Source: Jannaschia faecimaris
GTDB taxonomy: Bacteria > Pseudomonadota > Alphaproteobacteria > Rhodobacterales > Rhodobacteraceae
NCBI RefSeq assembly: GCF_900107415.1
Contig: NZ_FNPX01000003.1
Span: 124,001-188,000 of the forward strand
DNA length: 64,000 nt
Direction of reading: 5' to 3'
The notes under the pieces were generated by a model. The model had not been told where the DNA came from and did not search any database. It saw nothing but the letters and a program-made list of their open reading frames with translations. Both the position numbers and the translations under genes were made by a program. Shown one piece after another: positions 1 through 7,981 of this stretch (positions are counted from its first letter, which is position 1; every line of letters begins with the position of its first letter).

Positions 1-656
1 ACGCGCGGACGCTGTTCCACGAATTCGGCCACGCGCTGCATCAGATGCTGTCGGACGTCACCTACCAGTCGATCAGCGGCACTTCTGTCGCGCGGGACTT
101 CGTGGAACTTCCCAGCCAGCTTTACGAGCATTGGCTGGACGTGCCCGCCGTCCTGTCGGAATTCGCCACCCATGCCGACACCGGGGAGGCGATCCCAGAC
201 GATCTGCGCGACCGGCTGTTGGCCGCGTCCACTTATGACATGGGCTTTGCGACGGTCGAATACGTTGCCAGCGCATTGGTTGACCTTCACTTCCACGAGG
301 GGGAGGCTCCGGCCGACCCGATGCAGAAACAGGCCGAAATCCTTGAAGATATCGGGATGCCGCGTGCGATCCGGATGCGTCACGCCACGCCGCATTTCGC
401 GCATGTCTTCTCGGGTGATGGGTATTCTGCGGGTTATTACAGCTACATGTGGTCCGAGGTGATGGACGCCGACGCCTTTGCCGCTTTCGAGGAAGCGGGT
501 GACCCCTTCGACCCCGCGTTGGCCGAAAGCTTGCGCACCAACATCCTCTCCACCGGCGGATCGGTCGACGCGGGCGAGCTTTACACTCGTTTTCGGGGAC
601 GCTTGCCCGGCGTCGAGGCGCTGCTTAAGGGACGCGGCCTGGACACCGCTGCCTGA
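1..656 (+). CDS. M3 family oligopeptidase / peptidyl-dipeptidase (Dcp-like), 3' part
   Basis: Only the C-terminal catalytic part lies in the window; the reading frame starts at base 3. The zinc motif HEFGH is encoded at bases 18-32 (two His ligands and the catalytic Glu). The third ligand is the Glu in DFVELPSQ at about bases 105-107. The downstream YSAGYYSYMWSEV segment is the usual substrate-binding part of M3 metallopeptidases. The family removes dipeptides or short peptides from oligopeptides in cytosol or periplasm; without the N-terminus I cannot tell whether this one is exported. The next gene is co-directional but 232 bases away, so it is probably a separate unit. Confidence 0.93.
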   Translation, partial: ARTLFHEFGHALHQMLSDVTYQSISGTSVARDFVELPSQLYEHWLDVPAVLSEFATHADTGEAIPDDLRDRLLAASTYDMGFATVEYVASALVDLHFHEGEAPADPMQKQAEILEDIGMPRAIRMRHATPHFAHVFSGDGYSAGYYSYMWSEVMDADAFAAFEEAGDPFDPALAESLRTNILSTGGSVDAGELYTRFRGRLPGVEALLKGRGLDTAA

Positions 657-888
657 GTGGTGGGCGGGGGGCATCGCCCCGCTCGACCCACTCTGGCCCA
701 ATTATGGCAGATAAGCCGCTGTGCCGACGTCCCCGGCGCATGGAGCACCTTGGGGCCGCCTGCGCGATGTGACGAACGCCCGGACCGCATGGCGTTCCAG
801 ATCTGTTTGGGGCAGTGGGTATCTGCCACGCCCGCCTGCGACGCCGGTCGCCGAAGTAAGGGATACATGTCTTGAAGAGGGACAACAC

Positions 889-1725
889 ATGCCGCTGACC
901 GATATTCAGTCCGACGCCATCGTCGCAGCCGTCCGCGAGGTGGCGGCGGCAGAAATCCTTCCACGGTTCCGCAATCTTGATGCAAGTCAGGTCGACGCCA
1001 AGGGTGCCTTCGACGATCTCGTGACCGTTGCCGACAAGGCGGCGGAGGAGGCATTGACGGCCCGCATCCACGCAATACTGCCCGGTGATGCCGTCGTGGG
1101 CGAGGAAGCCGTGGCCGAAGATCGAGGCATCCTCGATCGCGTGGGGCAAGGCCGTGTAACGATCATCGACCCGATCGACGGCACCTGGAATTTCGCACAC
1201 GGGATCGCGAACTACGGCGTGATCGTCGCGGTGGTGGAAGATGGCGTGACGGTTTTCGGCCTGCTCTATGATCCCAGCTTCGACGACTGGATCGTCGCAA
1301 CCCGTGGCGGCGGGGCTGCGTACCATCGCGGTGGCAAGGTCCGTGCTCTGACCACCGATCAGGGTGACACCCCGTTCGAGCGTCTGCGCGGGAACACGGG
1401 CGGGTACCTCTACCCTCAGGCGGCGCAGCCCGGCTTGGCGGCAACGATCCCGCTGTTTCGACGGGCCAATTCGATGGGGGCCTCCCTGCACGAATACCGG
1501 ATGCTGGCGTTGGGTGGATCGGACTTCTGCCTTAACGGGATGCTGAACGTCTGGGACCACGCGGCGGGCGTTCTGATCCTGCAGGAAGCGGGGGGTACCT
1601 CGCGCCTGCTTGACGGCAGCGCCTACCACCCGACGATGACCGAGGGTCGCCTTCTGAATGCGCGCAACGACCGCCTTTGGGACGCGCTCGCGCAGACGTT
1701 CAACGATGCGCTGAACGGCGACTGA
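889..1725 (+). CDS. Inositol monophosphatase family phosphatase
   Basis: A 278-residue Mg-dependent phosphatase of the IMPase/FIG superfamily. Metal-site motifs are all present: GEEA at residues 71-74, DPIDGTWNF at 94-102 and WDHAAG at about 222-227. I chose the ATG at 889 because it follows a GAAGAGGG ribosome site and begins the family homology; the frame stays open upstream but that extension has no family resemblance. The substrate could be inositol phosphate, histidinol phosphate or a nucleotide such as PAP, and the sequence alone does not decide. Confidence 0.92.
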   Translation: MPLTDIQSDAIVAAVREVAAAEILPRFRNLDASQVDAKGAFDDLVTVADKAAEEALTARIHAILPGDAVVGEEAVAEDRGILDRVGQGRVTIIDPIDGTWNFAHGIANYGVIVAVVEDGVTVFGLLYDPSFDDWIVATRGGGAAYHRGGKVRALTTDQGDTPFERLRGNTGGYLYPQAAQPGLAATIPLFRRANSMGASLHEYRMLALGGSDFCLNGMLNVWDHAAGVLILQEAGGTSRLLDGSAYHPTMTEGRLLNARNDRLWDALAQTFNDALNGD

Positions 1726-1784
1726 GGTGTTCTGAGCTTTTTCAAAGCAGAGAAGCCGACGGACACCGCCGGTTACCCTGCACG

Positions 1785-2300
1785 TCAGTCGCGTGCTTCC
1801 TCGGGGGCCACGCCCCATAGGGCAGACTGCTCGGCCCAACCTTCCGCGCCCCTGACCTCAAGCGCGCACCAGCCGTTCCCGCATTCGCCCAGCCAGGCCA
1901 CCACGCCCGCCTTGAGCCGGGCCGAAACCCGCGCGTCCGGCGACGGGCTGCGTCGCAGATCCAATTCCTCGCGTTCGACAATCACGCTGCGATTGCCCGA
2001 CAACAGGGAGTAGTGCATCCAGCCGCCCGCGCCCTCCTGATCCTGGACGCGGCGCCATTGGCCGTACTCGTCCACCAGCAGAAGCGGCATGTTGCGCCGT
2101 TTGAACACCCAATCAATGCGATGGGTCGAAGAGGGGCCGCGCCGGGCATAGCCCTCGGCCGCCTTCATCGAAACGAACCGTGGCATCGGCAGCCCGGTGA
2201 TCGGCCCCTTGCCGTCGTTTTCGGCAAAAGCCGACGTGCCAGTCAGCATCTGCAAGGCAAGGCAAGCGGCCAGAGCCGCTTTCAGGAGTGTCTTTCGCAT
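1785..2300 (-). CDS. Exported SH3-domain protein
   Basis: 171 residues with an N-terminal signal peptide (MRKTLLK followed by a hydrophobic stretch and TSAFA). Two bacterial SH3-like segments follow: about residues 35-95, containing ARRGPSSTHRIDW and WRRVQDQEGAGGWMH, and about 100-165, containing LDLRRSPS and CGNGWCALEV. The first is a well-conserved alphaproteobacterial SH3 form. SH3 proteins of this type usually sit in the periplasm and bind peptidoglycan or protein. The start at 2300 is set by the signal peptide; the longer open frame upstream runs into the divergent dehydrogenase. The 100-base gap to that gene should hold both promoters. Confidence 0.85.
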   Translation of the reverse strand: MRKTLLKAALAACLALQMLTGTSAFAENDGKGPITGLPMPRFVSMKAAEGYARRGPSSTHRIDWVFKRRNMPLLLVDEYGQWRRVQDQEGAGGWMHYSLLSGNRSVIVEREELDLRRSPSPDARVSARLKAGVVAWLGECGNGWCALEVRGAEGWAEQSALWGVAPEEARD

Positions 2301-2400
2301 ATCCGCTCGTCCTGCGTCTGTGATCGGGGTCTTATGCCCCTTGCGCGTGTGTCTCATGATGCCATCATGGACGACGCTGACCAAGGGAGGGATGCGATCC

Positions 2401-3387
2401 ATGCCACCAAAGCGCCTGAGTGTTGTCGTCACGCGACGCCTGCCCGCGCCGATCGAGGCCCGTATGGCGGAGCTATTCGACCTGCGCGTCCTCGGCGGCG
2501 ACAAATCGCCCGACCGTGCGGCGCTGATCGAGGCGCTGCCCGAGGCTGATATTCTTGTGCCCACCATCACCGACGTGATCGACGCGCCGATGCTGGCGGG
2601 GGCGGGCGACCGGCTGAAGCTGATCGCCAACTACGGGGCCGGGGTCGATCACATCGATGTCGCCACGGCCCGGCAGCGTGGCATCCTTGTGTCGAACACG
2701 CCCGGCGTGCTGACCGAAGATACCGCCGATATGGGGTTGGCCCTGATGCTGGCCGTGTTGCGCCGCATGACCGAGGGCATGGCCCAGATGCAGCAGGGCG
2801 TGTGGGAGGGCTGGGCCCCCGATGCACTCCTGGGCACACGACTGGGCGGCAAGACGCTGGGTATTCTGGGGATGGGGCGCATCGGTCAGGCCATGGCCCG
2901 CCGGGCCCGTGCCTTCGGGATGGACATCCACTACCACAATCGCCGCCGTCTGCATTCCGGGCTGGAGGAGCCGCTGGAGGCGACTTGGCAGGAACGCCTC
3001 GACGCCCTGTGCGCGGTGTCGGATGTGATCTCGGTGAACTGTCCGCACACGCCTTCCACCTTCCATTTGCTCAACGCCCGGCGGCTGAAACTGCTCAAGC
3101 CGACGGCGGTCGTCGTGAATACCTCGCGCGGAGAGGTGATCGACGAGAACGCCCTGACCCGGATGCTTCGCGCCGGTGAACTGGCCGGGGCGGGCCTTGA
3201 CGTCTACGAACGCGGGCAGGGCGTAAACCCACGCCTGCGGGAGTTGCCGAACGTCGTTCTGCTGCCGCACATGGGCTCTGCCACGCGGGAGGCGCGGCTG
3301 GAGATGGGCGAGAAGGTTCTCATCAACATGCAAACCTTCGCCGACGGGCACCGCCCGCCGGACCAGGTCGTGCCCTCGATGCTTTGA
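2401..3387 (+). CDS. D-isomer-specific 2-hydroxyacid dehydrogenase (glyoxylate reductase-like)
   Basis: 328 residues with the two-domain D-2-hydroxyacid dehydrogenase fold. The N-terminal substrate domain carries NYGAGVDHID (77-86). The Rossmann motif GMGRIG lies at 157-162, followed by the catalytic Arg in NTSRGEVID, the Glu about 30 residues later, and the His in LLPHMGSAT. It should reduce a 2-oxoacid such as glyoxylate or hydroxypyruvate with NAD(P)H. The ATG at 2401 follows AAGGGAGG with good spacing; an in-frame ATG at 2392 is an alternative. The protein is close to the usual family length. Confidence 0.93.
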   Translation: MPPKRLSVVVTRRLPAPIEARMAELFDLRVLGGDKSPDRAALIEALPEADILVPTITDVIDAPMLAGAGDRLKLIANYGAGVDHIDVATARQRGILVSNTPGVLTEDTADMGLALMLAVLRRMTEGMAQMQQGVWEGWAPDALLGTRLGGKTLGILGMGRIGQAMARRARAFGMDIHYHNRRRLHSGLEEPLEATWQERLDALCAVSDVISVNCPHTPSTFHLLNARRLKLLKPTAVVVNTSRGEVIDENALTRMLRAGELAGAGLDVYERGQGVNPRLRELPNVVLLPHMGSATREARLEMGEKVLINMQTFADGHRPPDQVVPSML

Positions 3388-3448
3388 CGCGAGACTGGGG
3401 CCACATGTCACGATGCCCCGGCGCGGCTTGCACGCTAGGTCGCGTTGC

Positions 3449-5068
3449 ATGACAGAGCAAAAAATCACACGCATCCTTGTGATCGGTGGCACCGGCGTCT
3501 TCGGCTCGCGGCTGGTCGCGGGGTTGCGTCGGCAGTCGTTCGTCGAGGTCCGTATTGCTGGGCGCGGTGTCTCGAACGATGTCACGCTGGACAGGGCGTC
3601 GTCGGACGTCGGCGCGCGCATCGCCGCCGAAGCCCCCGACATCGTCATCGACGCCGCCGGCCCGTTTCAGGATCACGGCGACGATCCGTACCGCGTGGCG
3701 CGGGCGGCCATCGCGGTTGGCGCGCATTACCTAGACCTGTCCGACGATGCCGGGTTTACCGAAGGGATCACGAGGTTGGACGATGCCGCGCGAACGGCTG
3801 GGGTCGCCGTCATCTCGGGCGTGTCGACAGTGCCCGCCATTTCTTCGGCGGCGGTCGAAGTGCTGACCCATGGTCTGGACGATATTCACCTGATCGACAG
3901 CTTCATCGTGCCGGGCAATCGCGCCCCGCGCGGGCTGGCGGTGATGCGTGCGATCCTGTCACAGGCAGGCCAGAGGATGCAGGTCTGGCGCGCTGGCCGT
4001 CTGACGACGGCTCGCGCTTGGGGCGATCTGCGCCGCGTCGATTTTCCCGGCCTCGGGAAGCGATGGGTCAGCGGGATCGGCGCGCCCGACCTGACGATCT
4101 TCCCCGAGCGTTACCGCGCCCGCACCGTCATTTTCGGCGCGGGGTTGGAGCTGTGGTACATGCACCTCGGCCTCTGGGCGATGTGCTTGCCTGTTCGCTG
4201 GGGGCTCCTGCCGACGCTGGCCCCGACGGCGCGGCCGATGCGCTGGATCGCGGGCCTGTTCGAGCGGTTCGGCACCGATCGGGGCGGGATGCGCACGCGC
4301 GTTGTGGGCCAGGGTCCGGCAGGCGCGGAGCAGCGCGACTGGACGGTCGTGGCCGCTGCGGGAGACGGGCCGCACATTCCTGCGTTGCCGGGTCGGGTCA
4401 TGGTGGCCAGGTTGATCGCGGGGCAGGTTTTGCCGGGGGCCCGCGCCTGCGTAGGGGAATTCACCCTGGCCGAGATGGAGGCGATGTCGACCGACCTACA
4501 GTTGACCTATGCCCGCGTGGATGCGCCGCTGACGCCCGTTTTCCAGCAGGCACTTGCGGAGGACTTTGACGGGCTGCCTGCGGCGGTGCGTGACCTGCAC
4601 ATGGTTTTGGCCCATCGCCGCTGGACCGGCACCGCGCGCGTGGATCGGGGCGATGGGCTGGTCGCGCGGATCATATGCGCGGCTGTCGGGTTCCCGCCCG
4701 CCAGCGAAGACACCCCGGTCGAGGTGACAATGGAGCGGCGTGGGTCAACCGAGACCTGGGTCCGCGATTTCGGGGGCCGCGTGTTCCGCTCGCACTTGCG
4801 GGCCGATGGGGGGCCGGGTGACGGAGTCGTCACGGAACGGTTCGGCCCACTGACCTTCCGGATCGGGCTGAAGGTTGCCGACGGGGCATTGACCTACCCG
4901 GTGTTGTCGGGGCGGTTCGGCCCGGTTCCGATCCCGCGCTGGATGCTGCCAGACAGCGACACGGTGGAGGCGGCCGAGGGCGAGGCTGCGACATTCGATG
5001 TGACGATCCGGTTGCCGGGTGTGGGGCTTCTCGTTCGGTATCGCGGGCGGATCACATCCGCAGGCTGA
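3449..5068 (+). CDS. Saccharopine dehydrogenase-like NAD(P)-binding protein with DUF4166 C-terminus
   Basis: 539 residues. The N-terminus has a dinucleotide-binding loop (VIGGTGVFGSRL, about residues 10-21) and the layout of the saccharopine dehydrogenase/trans-acting enoyl reductase family: an AAGPFQDHG segment and a conserved LDLSDDAGF. The last 180 or so residues match the DUF4166 domain, which is often fused to this dehydrogenase domain in proteobacteria. The reaction is unknown. The ATG at 3449 starts just before the Rossmann strand; upstream codons give no homology. The convergent neighbour ends six bases away. Confidence 0.85.
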   Translation: MTEQKITRILVIGGTGVFGSRLVAGLRRQSFVEVRIAGRGVSNDVTLDRASSDVGARIAAEAPDIVIDAAGPFQDHGDDPYRVARAAIAVGAHYLDLSDDAGFTEGITRLDDAARTAGVAVISGVSTVPAISSAAVEVLTHGLDDIHLIDSFIVPGNRAPRGLAVMRAILSQAGQRMQVWRAGRLTTARAWGDLRRVDFPGLGKRWVSGIGAPDLTIFPERYRARTVIFGAGLELWYMHLGLWAMCLPVRWGLLPTLAPTARPMRWIAGLFERFGTDRGGMRTRVVGQGPAGAEQRDWTVVAAAGDGPHIPALPGRVMVARLIAGQVLPGARACVGEFTLAEMEAMSTDLQLTYARVDAPLTPVFQQALAEDFDGLPAAVRDLHMVLAHRRWTGTARVDRGDGLVARIICAAVGFPPASEDTPVEVTMERRGSTETWVRDFGGRVFRSHLRADGGPGDGVVTERFGPLTFRIGLKVADGALTYPVLSGRFGPVPIPRWMLPDSDTVEAAEGEAATFDVTIRLPGVGLLVRYRGRITSAG

Positions 5069-5074
5069 TGCCGA

Positions 5075-5893
5075 TCAATCGTTCAGCTTGGCGTGGATTT
5101 CCTCCAGGTCGACCTCGCCTTTGGGCATCTTGTTGGCCGGGTTTTCGAAGTCGTATTGGAACAGCTTGAAATCCCGGTGGTATATTTCCCAGACCAGGTG
5201 CATCGACAGGTCGTCGAAGTAATCCTCGACCGGGTGTTTGCGCTTTGGGCCGTGGCCTTCCGACTCGTTGAAGCGCGGCACCTGGGCCAGATCGACCTTT
5301 ACCGGCGTCTCGATATTATCGAGGACGACCTGCATGCCCTCGTTGAACGTCTCGGTGAACACGACGTGGTCATAGCGGCCGCCGTTCGCCACGAACGTGC
5401 CCACGTGCCCGGCCATCGCCGACCAGTGAATGTCCGGGTCCATGGGTCGGCGGAACCGGATGGTGTCGCGCGCGAACAGAAGGAACCGGCGGAAGCTGGC
5501 GATCTGGTCGAACTCGAAATCGTCCTCGGGCGCGCCGACCTCTACCCCGTATTGCGCGCACAGCTTGGGCACCATGTTTCCGCGATACCGCTTTCCGTTG
5601 CGCTGGATGCCGGCGATCTTGTCGAAGAACGACGACAGGATCCGGGTGTAGGGATTGCGCACGCAGGTGAAGGCGTAGGACTTGTGGCCCTTGGCGTTGG
5701 CCTCGATCAGGGACTGGCTGTTTTCCTGGGCCCATTTGTGCAGGCCAGCGGTGCTGTCGTGAATGTCGCCGTCAAAGAAGCGGCCATGGTCCGAATAGAA
5801 CAATATCTGACCGATCGACGAACAGGCGCACTTGGGCACCACGCGGTACAAGGCGCTTTCGCTCTCGGTCATCCATGTGCCGGGAAATCCCAT
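5075..5893 (-). CDS. Sulfotransferase family 2 protein
   Basis: 272 residues. Near the N-terminus the segment RVVPKCACSSIGQ is the PAPS 5'-phosphosulfate loop of carbohydrate-type sulfotransferases. The FTCVRNPYTRILSSF segment, about 80 residues later, is the 3'-phosphate-binding RxxxxRxxS region. It should transfer sulfate from PAPS to a glycan or other hydroxyl acceptor. The ATG at 5893 begins MGFPGTWMTE; the frame remains open upstream but extends into the promoter region shared with the divergent glycosyltransferase gene (115-base gap). That pairing suggests both act on the same surface glycan, which is inference. Confidence 0.85.
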   Translation of the reverse strand: MGFPGTWMTESESALYRVVPKCACSSIGQILFYSDHGRFFDGDIHDSTAGLHKWAQENSQSLIEANAKGHKSYAFTCVRNPYTRILSSFFDKIAGIQRNGKRYRGNMVPKLCAQYGVEVGAPEDDFEFDQIASFRRFLLFARDTIRFRRPMDPDIHWSAMAGHVGTFVANGGRYDHVVFTETFNEGMQVVLDNIETPVKVDLAQVPRFNESEGHGPKRKHPVEDYFDDLSMHLVWEIYHRDFKLFQYDFENPANKMPKGEVDLEEIHAKLND

Positions 5894-6008
5894 CTTAACC
5901 CTCGTTAAACGAACCTGAGGTATCAAACCCGCATTCCCCGGTTTCTTCAACGCCCCGGAGCCGCTATTGCCTAGTAACTGTGGCTGAAGTTTGATTGTTT
6001 CATCGAAT

Positions 6009-7586
6009 ATGGCGAAGATCGCGTTCATCCTTCTGTGTCACAAGGACCCGGAGGCCATCATCCGGCAGGCCGAGGGCCTGACTGCTACGGGTGACTACGT
6101 GGCGATCCACTTCGACGCGTCTGCACCGGCTGCCGCCTTTGCTGCCATCGAACAAGGCACCCGCGAAAACCCGAACGTCGTGCTGGTTAAACGCCGGATG
6201 AAATGCGGATGGGGCGAGTGGTCGCTGGTCCGCGCCACGTTGGCAGCGATCGAGGCCGCCGTTCAGGCCTTTCCGCGTGCCACCCATTTCTACATGATCT
6301 CTGGCGATTGCCGACCGATCAAGTCGGCAGACCATGCCCATTCCTTTCTCGACGCCCGCGACACCGATTATATCGAAAGCTTCGATTTCTTCACCTCCGA
6401 CTGGATCAAGACGGGCATGAAGGAAGACCGGCTGATCTATCGCCACTTCGTCAACGAGCGGACGAGCAAGGCGCTGTTCTATGGCCTTCTGGGGGTGCAG
6501 CGAAAGCTGGGGTTGGAGCGGTCCATTCCACACGACATCGACGTGATGATCGGTTCGCAGTGGTGGTGCCTGCGGCGCGCGACCATCGACAAGGTGCTGG
6601 CCTTCACGCGCGCCCGCCGTGACGTGATGCGCTTTTTCGCGACGACCTGGATCCCGGACGAGACGTTTTTCCAGACGCTGGTGCGCCACCTCGTGCCGCG
6701 CGCCGAAATCGATGCGCGCACGCTGACCTTCCTGATGTTCACCGACTACGGGATGCCCGCGACATTCTACGACGACCACCACGACCTGCTGCTCAGCCAG
6801 GATTTCCTGTTTGCTCGCAAAATCTCGCCCGAGGCGTTCGAATTGAAGGAGCGTCTGGACGACCTTTGGGCGTCCGGCCGGACCGACTTTCCCGTTGCTG
6901 GCGACGGGCGACGTCTCTTCACGTTTCTCACGCATCGCGGCCGGACTGGTCGTCGCTTTGCGCCCCGCTTCTGGGAGCGGGAGGCGACGCTGGGCCGCGA
7001 CCGGGAACTGATCGTGCTGGTGTGCAAGAAATACCACGTGGCCAAACGGCTGGCGCAGGCCCTGCGCGACCACGATGTCCTGCCGACGCTGAACTACCTT
7101 TTCGACGAGGAAGACACGCCGATGCCCGACCTCGGCGGCATCGAGAGTACGTTGACCAAACGTCACCGCCATCGCCGCGCGCTGTTGCGGATGCTGTACC
7201 GCCAGATCGGCAAGGACCGGCTGGCCATCTGCCTCGATCCGGTGAACTTCGACCTGCTGCAGGACTTCTACGGCGACCGCGCCGAGATCCGGACCTTGCT
7301 GATCGATTGCCACTTCGATGAGGACTACCTTGAGGGTCACGCCGCGCGCAACGGCCTGATCGGGGACAAGACGCCGCGCACGACCATCGACCGCCTGCTG
7401 CCGACCGTCGCGCAGGATTTCGTCTCCGAGAGCCTTGCCATTCGTGAATCCGATTTGCCCGGCGTCTACCGCATTGCCGAAACTGCGACGCCCGAAACCA
7501 ACGCCGCCGTCCTGAAGGCCGTATTCGACATCGACGCCGAAACCGCTAGGATTTTGGCGGGGACACCATATCTATTCGATGACTGA
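6009..7586 (+). CDS. Core-2/I-branching beta-1,6-N-acetylglucosaminyltransferase-like protein with C-terminal DUF5928-type domain
   Basis: 525 residues. The N-terminal half (MAKIAFILLCHKDPE, later FYMISGDCRPIKS and IGSQWWCLRR) matches GT14 core-2/I-branching glycosyltransferases. After about residue 290 a second domain follows that I associate with Rhodobacterales DUF5928 proteins (FLTHRGRTGRRFAPRFW, then VCKKYHVAKRL). There is no signal peptide or clear membrane segment, so it is probably a cytosolic or peripheral enzyme adding a sugar to a surface polysaccharide. Divergent from the sulfotransferase gene; the HIT gene follows 22 bases after the stop and may share the transcript. Confidence 0.85.
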   Translation: MAKIAFILLCHKDPEAIIRQAEGLTATGDYVAIHFDASAPAAAFAAIEQGTRENPNVVLVKRRMKCGWGEWSLVRATLAAIEAAVQAFPRATHFYMISGDCRPIKSADHAHSFLDARDTDYIESFDFFTSDWIKTGMKEDRLIYRHFVNERTSKALFYGLLGVQRKLGLERSIPHDIDVMIGSQWWCLRRATIDKVLAFTRARRDVMRFFATTWIPDETFFQTLVRHLVPRAEIDARTLTFLMFTDYGMPATFYDDHHDLLLSQDFLFARKISPEAFELKERLDDLWASGRTDFPVAGDGRRLFTFLTHRGRTGRRFAPRFWEREATLGRDRELIVLVCKKYHVAKRLAQALRDHDVLPTLNYLFDEEDTPMPDLGGIESTLTKRHRHRRALLRMLYRQIGKDRLAICLDPVNFDLLQDFYGDRAEIRTLLIDCHFDEDYLEGHAARNGLIGDKTPRTTIDRLLPTVAQDFVSESLAIRESDLPGVYRIAETATPETNAAVLKAVFDIDAETARILAGTPYLFDD

Positions 7587-7608
7587 CCGCTGCGAAAGGA
7601 CCGCCGCC

Positions 7609-7974
7609 ATGCCCGACTACGACGATCAGAACATCTTTGCTCGAATCCTGCGCGGCGAAATCCCCAACGACACCGTCGCCGAGAGCGATCATACGCTGGC
7701 CTTCAACGACATCATCCCGCAGGCCCCGTTGCACGTGCTGGTGATCCCCAAGGGGGCGTATGTCGATTACGCCGATTTCCACGCCAACGCGTCCGATGCG
7801 GAGATTGCCGATTTTCACCGGGTTGCCGCCGACATCTGCGCCGACCACGGGGTGACGGACACCGGTTTCCGTACCATCTCGAACGCCGGAGAGCACGGAG
7901 TGCAGGAAGTGCCGCACTTCCATCTTCATATCCTCGCCGGGCGCCCCCTGGGCCGGATGTTGGCCAAGGCCTGA
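7609..7974 (+). CDS. HIT family (HINT-like) nucleotide hydrolase
   Basis: 121 residues, the normal size for a HINT purine-nucleotide phosphoramidase. The histidine triad is seen as HFHLHILAG near residue 104, and the N-terminal IFARILRGEIP and LVIPKGAY segments are typical. Such proteins hydrolyse adenosine phosphoramidates or aminoacyl-adenylates. The ATG at 7609 has a GAAAGGA ribosome site. It lies 22 bases after the glycosyltransferase and 7 bases before the next gene. Confidence 0.95.
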   Translation: MPDYDDQNIFARILRGEIPNDTVAESDHTLAFNDIIPQAPLHVLVIPKGAYVDYADFHANASDAEIADFHRVAADICADHGVTDTGFRTISNAGEHGVQEVPHFHLHILAGRPLGRMLAKA

Positions 7975-7981
7975 TCGAACA

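Noticed and set aside
625-1839. 404-codon frame antisense to the inositol monophosphatase gene
   Set aside because: All catalytic motifs are on the plus strand, and the antisense product has no recognisable features.
6000-7340. 446-codon frame antisense to the glycosyltransferase
   Set aside because: Shadow of a clear GT14 gene; composition is typical of antisense high-GC DNA.
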